DNA of 64,000 nt from Cylindrospermum sp. FACHB-282 (GCF_014697195.1 NZ_JACJRJ010000022.1:29571-93570), one strand, 5' to 3'; numbered from the stretch's first letter, positions 9,293 through 18,545 are shown. Notes: generated by a model from the letters alone, not told the origin. A program made the numbers and translations.

Positions 9293-10702
9293 ATGCTGGC
9301 TATGCATAGCATTAAAAATGCTGATGATCTGGATCTGCAACTAGAGTCAACTTTGCAGGAAGTACCAGTTTGGGCGGTTCAAATCGAGATAGATCGTCCA
9401 GGGAATGAATTAGCTACACTCTTTGAGCAAGAGCCTTTATTACCAGGAATTATCCTGACTAGGAATCAGCAATATCAGGGAATGATTTCACGGCGGATAT
9501 TTTTTGAGCAAATGAGCCGTCCCTACGGTTTGGGGCTATTTGCTGGACGACCTATCGAAAGTCTTTACAATTTTCTTCAGCCAAAAGTATTTGTATTTGC
9601 TGAGGACACGCCTATTGTAGAAGCGGCTCAGGTAGCACTGGAGAGATCGCCACAACTTGTCTATGAGCCAATTTTAGTAAAAACTAAGTCCTTCAAACAT
9701 GGACTAGTTGATTTTCATCAGTTACTTTTAGCCTATTCTCAAATTCAAGTTTTAACACGTGCTCAACTAGAGAAACAAGAGGAAAAAACCAGAATAGCTA
9801 GGGCAGGTTTTCGTGAACTTCAGCATAACTATACCCGATTACTACAGAATGAAAAAATGGCTGCATTGGGACAACTTGTAGCTGGTATTGCACACGAAAT
9901 CAATAATCCTATTAGTTTTATTTACGGCAATCTTTCCTACGCTACTCAATACGTTCAAGACCTGGTATACCTGCTGCAATGCTACCAGCAGCAGTATCCT
10001 AATGCTTATGTGGCAATGCAAGCTGAAATGAAGGGAATTGAACTGGACTTTATTATAGAAGACTTACCCAAATTGTTATCTTCTATGATGGTCGGTGCTA
10101 ATAGAATACATGAAATTGTCTTATCCCTGCGTAACTTTTCGCGCCTAGATGAAGCTGAATTTAAATCGGTTGATATTCACGAGGGTATTGACAACACATT
10201 AATAATTTTACAAAATCGTCTAAAATATCAACCTGATCGCCCAGAGATTAAGGTCTTTAAAGAATACGGTAATCTTCCCTTGGTGGAGTGCTACGCTGGG
10301 CAACTCAATCAGGTATTTATGAATATTTTGGCAAATGCTATTGATGCTCTTTCTGAGAGTTATCAGTTATCAGTTATCTGTTTTGATTTTGCTCCTGTAA
10401 CTCCAAAGCCGCTGACGATTCACATCCGGACTGAAGTCACTGATGACAATCACATTATTATTCACATTATCGATAATGGGCCAGGAATACCGGAGAGTAT
10501 TCAAAAGCGCTTATTTGACCCTTTCTTCACCACCAAAAGTGTTGGTAAAGGGACAGGATTGGGTTTATCTATCAGCTATCAAATTATAGTCGAAAAGCAC
10601 GGTGGTCAACTGAACTGTATATCTACTCAGGGAAAAGGGGCTGAGTTTATAATTAAAATTCCAGTAAGACCTGAAAGTAAAAATCAACAACTGCTCCCAT
10701 AG
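9293..10702 (+). CDS. sensor histidine kinase with N-terminal CBS-like module
   Basis: Residues ~25-150 resemble a CBS pair of the kind found before GGDEF and kinase domains (LPGIILTRNQQYQGMISRR, then the RPYG..LFAGRPI segment). A coiled linker precedes the dimerisation helix with phospho-acceptor His201 in AGIAHEINNP. The ATPase domain has the N-box (NILANAIDAL), G1 (DNGPGIPE), F-box (FDPFFTTK) and G2 (GTGLGLSIS). There is no membrane helix, so it is a soluble kinase. No response regulator is adjacent, making it an orphan kinase. In the ATPase domain just after the N-box, three copies of gttatc(a) heptamers encode QLSVIC, an in-frame STRR insertion that may lengthen a loop. Confidence 0.9.
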   Translation: MLAMHSIKNADDLDLQLESTLQEVPVWAVQIEIDRPGNELATLFEQEPLLPGIILTRNQQYQGMISRRIFFEQMSRPYGLGLFAGRPIESLYNFLQPKVFVFAEDTPIVEAAQVALERSPQLVYEPILVKTKSFKHGLVDFHQLLLAYSQIQVLTRAQLEKQEEKTRIARAGFRELQHNYTRLLQNEKMAALGQLVAGIAHEINNPISFIYGNLSYATQYVQDLVYLLQCYQQQYPNAYVAMQAEMKGIELDFIIEDLPKLLSSMMVGANRIHEIVLSLRNFSRLDEAEFKSVDIHEGIDNTLIILQNRLKYQPDRPEIKVFKEYGNLPLVECYAGQLNQVFMNILANAIDALSESYQLSVICFDFAPVTPKPLTIHIRTEVTDDNHIIIHIIDNGPGIPESIQKRLFDPFFTTKSVGKGTGLGLSISYQIIVEKHGGQLNCISTQGKGAEFIIKIPVRPESKNQQLLP

Positions 10703-11034
10703 ATATTTTATTTGCATGATTGTCAATAAACCTACATAAGAGGCAAAAAATGCAAAAGCTTGGGAGGATAAGCTGTTCCCAATTTAAATTGTATATTCTG
10801 GGCAGGCTTTAGCGTAGCGGCACGTAGCGCGACGCCTACCCTATAATAAATGTATAATTTCACACTATACAAACTATATCTGGTTTAGCTTATTTTCCAG
10901 GACTATTTCATTATTTATTAATACAAACAATACCGTAGCCGTAGATCCACGAGAAATAAATAATTGATTTTAATTCTTGATAGATTTCTAGTAAAAGATA
11001 TGTTAAGATGCCAAATCTCTAAAGTAAGATTTCT
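10703..11034. other. gene-free stretch with dispersed repeat
   Basis: Around 10804-10842 is a repeat built on tagcgtagcggcacgtagcg, a type common between cyanobacterial genes. No gene or clear promoter was identified before ung. Confidence 0.45.
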
Positions 11035-11730
11035 ATGAAAATTTCTAAACTTCCCGGTTCTTGGCAGGCGGTACTTACAGAAGAGTTTGATAAACCCTAC
11101 TTTGGTAAACTTCAAGATTTTTTGGCAGACGAAAGGCTATTTGATACTGTCTATCCACCTGATGAAGATGTCTTTTCTGCCTTTGAATTAACACCATACG
11201 AAAAAGTGAATGTTTTGTTGCTGGGGCAAGATCCCTACCATGATGAGAACCAAGCGCATGGTTTATGTTTTTCAGTCAGGCCGGGTATTAAACCGCCCCC
11301 ATCATTGGTTAATATCTTCAAAGAACTTAAAGAAGATGTTGGGTTTGATCTTCCGAATAATGGCTATCTTGTAACCTGGGCTAAACAGGGTATGCTGATG
11401 CTAAATGCGGTATTAACGGTGAAGGCACATATACCAAATTCTCACAAGAATAAAGGTTGGGAAACTTTTACAGATGCGGTAATTAGTAAGGTTAATCAAA
11501 AGTCCGATCCTGTTGTTTTTGTTCTATGGGGCGGGTATGCACAAAAGAAGCTCAAGTTGATAGATACAAATCGGCACATTGTTATTCAATCGGCACACCC
11601 TTCGCCCCTTTCTGCACGTAATGGATTTTTTGGCAGCAAACCCTTCTCCGCGATCAATTCAGCATTGCGTTCCTGTGGCAAATTAGAGATTGATTGGCAG
11701 ATTCCAGACATTGAAAATTTAAAGAATTAG
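11035..11730 (+). CDS. ung: uracil-DNA glycosylase, family 1
   Basis: It excises uracil from DNA in base excision repair. The water-activating motif GQDPYH and the DNA-intercalation motif HPSPLSARNGFFG are both intact, and HGLCFSV and LMLNAVLTV are standard family segments. Length 231 aa matches family 1. The start is ATG at 11035. It stands alone, convergent with the O-antigen-ligase-like gene. The spacer after it (11731-11923) contains ORFs on both strands that share a palindrome and look spurious. Confidence 0.96.
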   Translation: MKISKLPGSWQAVLTEEFDKPYFGKLQDFLADERLFDTVYPPDEDVFSAFELTPYEKVNVLLLGQDPYHDENQAHGLCFSVRPGIKPPPSLVNIFKELKEDVGFDLPNNGYLVTWAKQGMLMLNAVLTVKAHIPNSHKNKGWETFTDAVISKVNQKSDPVVFVLWGGYAQKKLKLIDTNRHIVIQSAHPSPLSARNGFFGSKPFSAINSALRSCGKLEIDWQIPDIENLKN

Positions 11731-11923
11731 GCTTAGGGGTAGGCCATCTTAGGCATTGGCATCAGAGTATTTTTTAGCCGCTTTTAGCCTGGAATCTCGA
11801 TGGTAGCGATATCCTACCCTTGGGAAAAACCTGTCCAATATTGGTCGGCCAATGCAAGGAAAGCGGCTTGGAGAATCTCGTTTTCACCCAAAATCTTGGG
11901 TGATGCCGCGCTGCGCACCGAGT

Positions 11924-13336
11924 TTACCCATCTAACGAGTAGATTTTGGATAAGGAACCGCCAATTTTGGATAACTTTAATGAAACCCCACAAACAGCAG
12001 CTAAAAGCCACCATGAGAACAGATTTAATCGGAAATCAAATAAGGTGACATCTACTGTATTAAATAGCATCCACCCGATTAGGACTAGAAGATAACTAAA
12101 AAATATTAATCTGTCTTTTGGCTCTATATCTTGTGACTTCCATAGCAATTGAACAGCTGCAATCAAAATACAACCGATGAAGCCAGAATATAAAAGAGCG
12201 CTGGGAAAGCCGGTTTCAGCAGATAGCATTAAAAACAAGTTGTGAGGATGACCTATGTTAATCTGCGTGTGTGCTTTGTAAAGTCCACTAAAACTGCGTA
12301 ACCCCCAACCAGTCAAAGGATGCTGTTGACTTAAAGACCAGGCAAATTCCCATTGGGTTTTTCGCATGAGGGCGACTGGTCTATCTGGATACATATCATC
12401 ATTTAACCGTGCCCAAATGGAATAAGGAACGAACTGGCGAAAAAATTGGGCGATCGCATTGGGAGCAAAAGCTGCTAATAGCACACCAGTGACCATAGCA
12501 GCGACACAACCCACCAGCAGCCGCCAACCTTGGTAGAGTGTAAAAGCTAAACAGGCAAAAATAGCGATCGCCCATCCATTCCTGGAGTTGGTCAAAATCA
12601 AGGCTACGAAATTAGCCACCACCGCTACGGTTAAGAAGATGAAGGGGATTGGGGATAAGGAAGAGGGAGGGGAATTATGGGAGAAAATTTTCCCTTGTCT
12701 CTTGCTAATAGCTGATATCCAATACCTGATATCCAATAGCTGATATCCAATACCTGATTGCCATTGTTCTAACCATAACCCTAATGCCAAGATGAAAATG
12801 AACGCCAGATAGGCAGCTAAACTGTTAGCGTGCATCAAAATTGAAGCCATCCGGCCTGGTGGTTCTCCCGTGGGTGCGATCGTCCACTCTAAAACAATCC
12901 ACAAAAATTGTAAATTCAAAGACCAGCCCCAAAACAACTGCCCAAAGCCCATAATGACTATGGGAGAGGAACTGATTACCAAAATCCAAGCCATTTGCCG
13001 TAATTGGGCGGGGGTCTGAATCAGGGCGCTAAGTCCGATAAAAACGAGAAAGAATGGCAAAAAATTAAATAAACCGAGGAGAGCATCTATTTTATTTTCA
13101 GCAAATCCAGCGGTGATGAGCAGAAATACGCTGAGGAGTGCCAATCCCCAATTCAGGGGGCGACGGTTAATTGTCTGGGATTGTTGCAGCCAAGTGAATA
13201 ATACTGCAAAACCTAAACCCACAGCCCCCAGAAATGGACTCAAGGGAAAGACAAACAATCCCAGTTGAGCGCAGTTCCAAGGGGATTGTAAACTAGGGTT
13301 GGGATGGTAAAAAGCCTTGTTCAAGCTAGCTCCCAA
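11924..13336 (-). CDS. O-antigen ligase / Wzy-like polysaccharide polymerase
   Basis: This integral membrane protein of about 470 aa has 10-12 helices. The conserved periplasmic loop GWGLRSFSGLYKAH followed by HPHNLFLMLSAETGFPSALL is typical of the O-antigen ligase (WaaL/Wzy_C) superfamily. It probably joins or polymerises lipid-linked polysaccharide at the outer face of the inner membrane. The start is uncertain. TTG at 13336 is the track start, but TTG at 13324 overlaps the upstream TGA as TTGA and would give tight coupling. Near residues 195-225 a segment encoded by gatatccaatacct-type repeats (about 12709-12757) sits in an inter-helix loop and looks like inserted intergenic DNA. Confidence 0.85.
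   Translation of the reverse strand: MGASLNKAFYHPNPSLQSPWNCAQLGLFVFPLSPFLGAVGLGFAVLFTWLQQSQTINRRPLNWGLALLSVFLLITAGFAENKIDALLGLFNFLPFFLVFIGLSALIQTPAQLRQMAWILVISSSPIVIMGFGQLFWGWSLNLQFLWIVLEWTIAPTGEPPGRMASILMHANSLAAYLAFIFILALGLWLEQWQSGIGYQLLDIRYWISAISKRQGKIFSHNSPPSSLSPIPFIFLTVAVVANFVALILTNSRNGWAIAIFACLAFTLYQGWRLLVGCVAAMVTGVLLAAFAPNAIAQFFRQFVPYSIWARLNDDMYPDRPVALMRKTQWEFAWSLSQQHPLTGWGLRSFSGLYKAHTQINIGHPHNLFLMLSAETGFPSALLYSGFIGCILIAAVQLLWKSQDIEPKDRLIFFSYLLVLIGWMLFNTVDVTLFDFRLNLFSWWLLAAVCGVSLKLSKIGGSLSKIYSLDG
12709..12757. repeat. in-ORF short tandem repeat
   Basis: Four tandem, slightly varied copies of gctgatatccaatacct-like units lie inside the O-antigen-ligase-like gene. The frame stays open across them, encoding LLDIRYWISAIS. 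Confidence 0.7.
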
Positions 13337-14163
13337 GATTCAGCACGGGTGAGACGAATTTGGGCTAGGGCGAAGATAGTGGGGATGATGCGACCGTAAT
13401 TAGTAGCGATCGCTCTCCATCCCAAATCGGCAAAAAACCAAGCCCACATCACTGGCCCAGCAACGGCAAACACACTGCGAGCCGCCCCATAACGAGCTGC
13501 ATTGGCAGTCATACCCCGCCGCGCCATTTGCACAGCGACATAGTTTTTAAACTGGGTTGACGCTGCTTGAGTACCTGTAATTGCAGCTTCTTTAGCTACT
13601 TGATAGGTAGCAAAATGAAGAGCAAATTGACGAGCGATTTGTTTGAGTACCAAGGGCTGGAGGACAGAAGTCACAGCAAAGGCACTACCACCTTTAAAAA
13701 TTAACCCTAAAGGATCACGTTGCAATAACAGCGGTAGTGGTTGTTTGAGGTCAGATTTGACCAACTGGCGCTGCACCCGGACAGTCAATTTTTGCTTTTC
13801 CCGTTCCGGCAGTTTTTTCCACACCTTTCCTAATAGATGCAAAAATACCTCTGCTTCTAAATCAACAGTTGCTAACTGTTGAGAATAGGGAATTTTTAGA
13901 TAATTACATACTTGAATAAGTGCTTGTCGGTAACTTACTTGGTTAGTGCGTCCCCGCAAAACAGTCATTCCATCTGCTGCTAAAAAACGAAAGCGATTTT
14001 CTAGTGCGTCTAGCCAAGCCTCGCGGTTTTGGCTTTGGACTTGAATGGGTTCGGGTGTGTGAACATAATCCAGGGGATTAAACTTACGACTAAAGAGAAT
14101 TGCCGTTAAGTCCTGCAATTCACTTTCAGTTGCTAATTCTAGTACCGTCCTCAGTTCATCCAA
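13321..14163 (-). CDS. YaaW / UPF0174-like protein
   Basis: The N-terminus (ELRTVLELATESELQDLTAILF) with a downstream alpha-helical region and a Gly/Ala-rich C-terminal hydrophobic segment (SVFAVAGPVMWAWFFADLGWRAIA) resembles the YaaW family, whose role is unclear. Length is 280 aa. The C-terminal hydrophobic part may associate with membrane. The stop overlaps the start region of the O-antigen-ligase-like gene, so the two are probably co-transcribed. There is no evidence that they act together. Start ATG at 14163. Confidence 0.7.
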   Translation of the reverse strand: MDELRTVLELATESELQDLTAILFSRKFNPLDYVHTPEPIQVQSQNREAWLDALENRFRFLAADGMTVLRGRTNQVSYRQALIQVCNYLKIPYSQQLATVDLEAEVFLHLLGKVWKKLPEREKQKLTVRVQRQLVKSDLKQPLPLLLQRDPLGLIFKGGSAFAVTSVLQPLVLKQIARQFALHFATYQVAKEAAITGTQAASTQFKNYVAVQMARRGMTANAARYGAARSVFAVAGPVMWAWFFADLGWRAIATNYGRIIPTIFALAQIRLTRAESWELA

Positions 14164-14315
14164 TTTTTCTTCCTCAATTCTGTGCAGCTTTTCTGTAACC
14201 TATTCTACTATTAGCCTTTGGCAGTCATGAGTAGTGTTGTGTCGAAGTGCTAACCTCTGTTGGGAAAACAATACAGCAGATGGGAAAATTTTTCACCCTT
14301 GATTTTTGAGGTTTT

Positions 14316-15380
14316 ATGACTGATATTGCGGTAATTGGTGCTGGTATGGCGGGTTTAGTCTGTGCCCAGCAGTTAAGTTTAGCGGGATATTCGGTGGTGG
14401 TTGTAGAAAAGTCTCGTGGTTTAGGGGGAAGAGTCGCCACACGGCGCTTGCAGGGAACTGTGGCGGATCATGGGACTTGTTATTTGAAGCCAAAGGGAGA
14501 ATTATTGCAACGGTTTGTGGAGTTGTTGGAAAAACGTCAAATTATCGAAGTTTGGACAGACAAAGTTGAGCAATTCAATTCTGACTCAAGACTCACAACC
14601 CAGAACTCCGCACTCTGTTATGTTGCACCAGAGGGCATGAGTGCGATCGCTAAATTTCTCGCCCAAGGTTTAGATATTTTACTAAATCAGCGTGCGATCG
14701 CCATCAACCCAACACCCGAAAATACTTGGCGTCTCACCTTAGAATCTAGCAACGCAGAAATCACCGCTAAAGCTGTAGTCGTCGCCATACCTGCACCCCA
14801 AGCTTTGGCCCTCTTAGCACCCTTGAGTGAAACTATATTAGATGCAGAGTTCTTGGATAACTTGGGTTCTGTAGAATTTTCCCCATCTATCAGCGTCATG
14901 GCTGGATATCCTCCCACCTCCCAGCCCTTCCCAAATTGGAAAGCCCTGACTTTTGTCAATCATGCCGATTTAGCATGGATTGGTTTAGATAGCAGCAAGC
15001 GCCCTCACCCCCAGCAACCACATTTTGTACTGCAAAGTAGCGCGAATTTCGCCCAACTTCACCTAGAAACTCAAGATTTACAACCAATTGGCAAATATAT
15101 GTTGCAAAAAGCAGCTGAGGCCTTATCCCTTCCTTGGCTATTCAATCCCGACTGGCTGCAAGTACATCGCTGGCGTTATGCCTTTCCTATCCAACCTTGG
15201 AATGCAGCTTTTTTATCTGCCACTTGTTCCCTACCTTTAGTTTGCTGTGGTGATTGGTGTGGGGGTAATCTTGTAGAAGGTGCAATGCTTTCTGGACTAG
15301 CAGCAGCTGGTGAAATTAACCATCAATTGCGGCATTTACCCCTAGACAACGTGAAGTTTTTTGAACTTTTCAACTCATAA
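14316..15380 (+). CDS. FAD-dependent amine oxidase-like (renalase-type) oxidoreductase
   Basis: A Rossmann dinucleotide-binding motif opens the protein (IAVIGAGMAGLVCAQQL), followed by VVVEKSRGLGGRVATRR. This GG-R-ATR signature is typical of the renalase/NAD(P)-binding amine oxidase group. A second FAD-contacting segment lies near the end (CGDWCGGNLVEGAMLSGLAAA). Length is 354 aa. It is a soluble flavoenzyme and the substrate is unknown. Around 14580-14615 a gactcaagactcacaaccc-like run of short repeats is in frame (DSRLTTQNSAL), another likely repeat insertion in a surface loop. It is transcribed divergently from the YaaW-like gene. Confidence 0.85.
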   Translation: MTDIAVIGAGMAGLVCAQQLSLAGYSVVVVEKSRGLGGRVATRRLQGTVADHGTCYLKPKGELLQRFVELLEKRQIIEVWTDKVEQFNSDSRLTTQNSALCYVAPEGMSAIAKFLAQGLDILLNQRAIAINPTPENTWRLTLESSNAEITAKAVVVAIPAPQALALLAPLSETILDAEFLDNLGSVEFSPSISVMAGYPPTSQPFPNWKALTFVNHADLAWIGLDSSKRPHPQQPHFVLQSSANFAQLHLETQDLQPIGKYMLQKAAEALSLPWLFNPDWLQVHRWRYAFPIQPWNAAFLSATCSLPLVCCGDWCGGNLVEGAMLSGLAAAGEINHQLRHLPLDNVKFFELFNS

Positions 15381-15888
15381 TTTCATCTTTCCCTAGACTT
15401 AATTATCAGAATGGTAAGTTGCTATTTTTGTGACTTACCAAACCTATATCAAAAAATTCCGTTTAATCAACTACAAAAAATCAAAATTTTCAGAATTTTC
15501 ATAAGTAATGTAAATTACATAGGAAGTTTCACATTCTGAACATTTTACACTAATTAACATTGATTTATTCCATCTGAAATTGATCCCTGACTGTTTATGC
15601 TGCGTTTTGTGTATTTTTGGTCAAAGTTCTGAAAATCTGAAATAATTAGGACTATAGATATAAAATAACGCTGCTTTACCAGTCTATTGATGGCTATTTT
15701 CAGGGGATAGACTTTAACCGAAAATCAGCAAAATCAAATGTCTGATATAGTACCGTGATAAAACTTTGGGTTAGAGGCTAGATATCTATTACTAAAATTT
15801 CCTCTAACTAGTTATTAAGGCAGTTGGCATTGAGATAATTTGTGTGCCCTACAACTCACGAACTAGATTAACAAAGAAATAAGAAATC
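15381..15888. other. long upstream region of the ComFB-like gene
   Basis: The 508 bp hold no gene and are AT-rich. The one notable signal is an NtcA-type palindrome at 15505-15518. The length suggests a regulated promoter or an unseen small RNA. Confidence 0.4.
15505..15518. promoter_or_regulatory. NtcA-type site GTA-N8-TAC
   Basis: gtaatgtaaattac matches the consensus for the nitrogen regulator NtcA exactly and lies in a near-perfect palindrome (atgtaaattacat). A TAN3T box (tacact) follows 27 bp downstream, somewhat farther than the usual 20-24 bp. The nearest downstream gene starts at 15889, 371 bp away. A short motif such as this can arise by chance. Confidence 0.35.
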
Positions 15889-16242
15889 ATGAAAACATTA
15901 GTCAACCTACCACACCAATCAGTCATCAGCGAAATTGAAAGTGTTTTGGATACATATCCATACCATCCTTATCAACAAGCTTTTGCAAATCCTAACTTAC
16001 GCCAAGAGTTAATTACCTTCATTCTCAATCGTCTTCCTAGCTTTTACAGCGGTATTTCTGAAGAGCAAACGCCACTCCTAAACTACAAGTTACCCCGCAA
16101 TTCCTTTGAGCAAGAACTACACCTACAAAATTTAATTCACCAAGGTATTTGCTCAATCATCCAAGAAAAACCAGAATGGATGAATAATCAGCTACAGGAA
16201 CTAGTTAAACCAGTTTGTGAACCTGCTAACTGGTTTGGTTAA
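15889..16242 (+). CDS. ComFB-like small protein
   Basis: This 117-aa soluble protein has the segment RQELITFILNRLPSFYSGI. That resembles the YVLNRLPPLY core of the late-competence ComFB family, which is widespread in cyanobacteria and in some members binds cyclic di-nucleotides. The preceding HPYQQAFANPNL is distinctive. The call is tentative because the family's other conserved residues are not all evident. It has a 500-bp upstream region and its own strong terminator at 16276-16316, so it is probably monocistronic. Confidence 0.5.
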   Translation: MKTLVNLPHQSVISEIESVLDTYPYHPYQQAFANPNLRQELITFILNRLPSFYSGISEEQTPLLNYKLPRNSFEQELHLQNLIHQGICSIIQEKPEWMNNQLQELVKPVCEPANWFG

Positions 16243-16275
16243 TATTTGGATCTTTTAGGACTTTTTTGTGGTTTA

Positions 16276-16316
16276 AGCTCATATCATGATTAACATCTGT
16301 GGTATGGGCTTTTTTT
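16276..16316 (+). terminator. rho-independent terminator
   Basis: agctcatatca pairs with tggtatgggct (11 bp, two G-T wobbles) and is followed by a run of T. It lies 34 bp after the stop of the ComFB-like gene. Confidence 0.8.
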
Positions 16317-16402
16317 GCTAATCAATATTCACCGTTGAGTTGTGAGATTTTGTTTTACAAACCGTAGAGGCACAGGGAAAAGAGTGACAGGTTTCAGAAT
16401 AG

Positions 16403-16522
16403 ATGAGTTACAGCTTTGTTTACGATATAGAGGGAAGAATTTCAAATCCTCGTGAACTAGAAAAGGATTTGAGTAAAACTACAGATGATATGAAAGTTCA
16501 AGTTTTCATTAGACCAAAATAG
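16403..16522 (+). CDS. possible 39-aa small protein
   Basis: An ATG-started frame too short for the track encodes MSYSFVYDIEGRISNPRE followed by a lysine-rich half and ends at TAG 16520. The composition is protein-like. It could be a small gene or the broken end of a larger one. There is no strong ribosome binding site. Confidence 0.3.
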   Translation: MSYSFVYDIEGRISNPRELEKDLSKTTDDMKVQVFIRPK

Positions 16523-16616
16523 CTATATAGAAGTCCTAAACCATTCGTGAAAATCTCTCTTTATTCTCTCTGTGTCCTCTGCGTCTGTAGCGGTTAGTTT
16601 AAAAACACTTGTCTTT

Positions 16617-16986
16617 TCACCCCAAAGTCAATATTGCGGCTGAAAAATTTACAGATAACGGCAATAATTTCAACCATTGCAAACCTAACAGAGGTTCACG
16701 AATACCTGCACCAGCTAAAACAGGAATGATGTACTTCCTGTCCATCAAGTACAACTTTTCCTTCATACAAGTCAAATAAATCCTCACCCCTCGCCATCTG
16801 CATAATAACTTCACTGTCAATCTTAGACCAACCTAAAGTTTGAACATCTTGGATATCAAGTGCTAACCAACCTGTGGTAAAACCAGTATCTAATAAAGCT
16901 TCAACAGGAAAACTTTCTCCATCAGCAGTAATTAAATCAATTTCAAAAATTAACTCTCCAATCTCGCCGAACTTGCCAACAATCAT
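16617..16986 (-). pseudogene. clan AA aspartic protease, frameshifted
   Basis: Starting from ATG 16986, frame 1 encodes a retropepsin-like domain with the catalytic ALLDTGFTTGWLAL, then VVLDGQEV, and then loses sense. The next frame picks up exactly there (YIIPVLAGAGIREPLLGL) and runs to a stop at 16617, including the LLG motif that closes the fold. One extra g in ggaaGtacatc (about 16729) explains the break; without it GQEYIIPV would be continuous. The ATG overlaps the upstream gene's stop as ATGA. The track start at 16998 is a TTG; ATG 16986 is better. Sequencing error remains possible. Confidence 0.75.
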
Positions 16987-17300
16987 ATTCTTCCGCAAGT
17001 TCCTGTTTCATTCAAACGCATAATACCAATCATCCCACTGGGGTACTTTTGGCGAGCCTTTTTTACAGCAGCATTCTGATCTGGATCAATAAAATAGTCG
17101 CCGCTGTTTGGTTCAATAATAAAAAACCAATTGTAATGTTCCTCTATCAATTGAGGACTTACACTATCAAAAATTTCTCGATAGCGCTGTAAATGAGCTT
17201 TTTTTTCAGCTTCTCTTCTAGCTAATTCTTCCGGCGCTATTGTAAATTCTGGGAAGATTCTACCTTGACGATAACGGCGAACAGGTTTTGCTTGAGTCAT
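16983..17300 (-). CDS. small protein paired with aspartic protease
   Basis: This 105-aa soluble protein has no assigned family. It is a close paralogue of the gene at 45232-45549: they share GRIFPEFTI, PPEELA-type, EEHYNWF, EPNSGDYF and RLNETGTCGRI segments. A short proline-arginine N-terminus precedes a charged helix and a compact C-terminal alpha/beta part. It is directly coupled to the protease gene through an ATGA overlap, so the two probably form one functional unit. A role as substrate, partner or antidote of the protease is inference only. Confidence 0.75.
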   Translation of the reverse strand: MTQAKPVRRYRQGRIFPEFTIAPEELARREAEKKAHLQRYREIFDSVSPQLIEEHYNWFFIIEPNSGDYFIDPDQNAAVKKARQKYPSGMIGIMRLNETGTCGRI

Positions 17301-17578
17301 AACTTACTTACCTAATTCTATCTCACCCCAAAACACAAAGCTTTTCTTGGTGGTATCTACATTATAGGCACGTTGCAGCTAAATGAGGTGTAAATATTAA
17401 TTGTAAATCTCTTGTGGGGTGGGCCGGACAGCCCGCCATTGTGTACGCTTTATTGCAACAAGTGTATTCATCTAAAAAATACTGTAAAATTTCTTATTTG
17501 GTAACTGTTGATATTATAAAAGCTCTTTTTGATTATCATATAATCATATCTAACAGCAAACTACACCAAACAGAGATA

Positions 17579-18211
17579 ATGGAAATGCTAATAATGAAGA
17601 CAACAGCAAAGTATTCACTATCAAAAATAAACTATTACCTGATATTTACCTTTCTAGGAATGTTTCTCATGTTCCCCGCCAAAGTATACGCCTGTGCGTG
17701 TTGTGCAAATGTAGGTACATGGTCAGAAACTTCCCAAAAAATTAGTGATTATGAATTTAATGAAATCAATCGTTTGCAGTTTTCCCCAACCGCCAAAGTT
17801 AACCAAACTCAAAGGGATGAGAATGTGGGGATATCTTCAAACTCAGCCAATTACACTTTTTCAGTAGTCAAAAATCAACGCCGCTGGAATTTACAGTTTA
17901 AAGATGAACAAGGAAAAACCGGAATTTTAACTTTAACCATTCCCCGCAACGCAGTTTCTTTCAAAACAGATTTGTACGATAATAGTCAAGGTGGAGGCAG
18001 TGGTGCATTACTCTATCAGGAATTGCGTTTAGAAGGTAAACTTTCAGGAAATGGTATCTTCACTAAAGGGATAACCCCTGATACAAAATTTCGGTTGGTA
18101 TTACAAGGAAGAGGAAATAATTGCACTTCCGCCGAAAACTTTAAAACATGGAATTTACAGGTTTTTGGTTCCCGTGCTGACTACTCATTTCGTGGTTCTT
18201 TTAAACCGTAA
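17579..18211 (+). CDS. secreted hypothetical protein
   Basis: The track ORF begins at 17414 inside a dispersed gtggggtgggc repeat, so an internal start is preferred: ATG 17579, or ATG 17594, which has gga about ten bases upstream. The protein then starts with a signal peptide (hydrophobic IFTFLGMFLMFPAKVYA) and a mature N-terminus with clustered cysteines (CACCANVGTW). The remaining ~170 residues look beta-rich and have no recognised domain. It is likely periplasmic or extracellular. A cysteine cluster right after cleavage suggests metal binding or a disulfide knot, but this is inference. Confidence 0.65.
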   Translation: MEMLIMKTTAKYSLSKINYYLIFTFLGMFLMFPAKVYACACCANVGTWSETSQKISDYEFNEINRLQFSPTAKVNQTQRDENVGISSNSANYTFSVVKNQRRWNLQFKDEQGKTGILTLTIPRNAVSFKTDLYDNSQGGGSGALLYQELRLEGKLSGNGIFTKGITPDTKFRLVLQGRGNNCTSAENFKTWNLQVFGSRADYSFRGSFKP

Positions 18212-18545
18212 ATTTTTATTCTTTCATTTGGCGAAAACGCAAAGTTATTTTAAAAGATGTTGGAAAAGTCTTAAAATTGAAGTAGAAAACATCTCTCCTA
18301 CAAATGTAGAGATTTTACATGCAATGTCTCTACACACATTTAGGCTATAATTTATAGCATATTTCATCTGAGGGAGGTACACAAGGGCAGGCAAGATGCC
18401 CACCCCACAAGATTTATAATATTAAGATGTGTTGTGTACTTTATTCACTTGTGAAGTACTGTAAGCTGTTGGGCTTTTAATTTGAACATCAAGGGCGGGC
18501 AGGATGCCCACCCCACAAGAGTTAGATTGAATGATCGTATGCAAA
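18212..18545. repeat. gene-free stretch with a duplicated repeat
   Basis: gatgcccaccccacaaga occurs at about 18395-18412 and again at 18503-18520, each preceded by a gggc(g)ggca block. A related string (ggggtgggc) lies at 17414. There is also a weak hairpin at 18306-18335. No gene is seen. Confidence 0.65.

Noticed and set aside
11800-12048. Plus-strand ORF of 82 aa and minus-strand ORF 11814-12014
   Set aside because: They overlap each other and the O-antigen-ligase gene. Both read across the same palindrome (cccaaaatcttggg) giving PKILG on both strands, so they are shadows.
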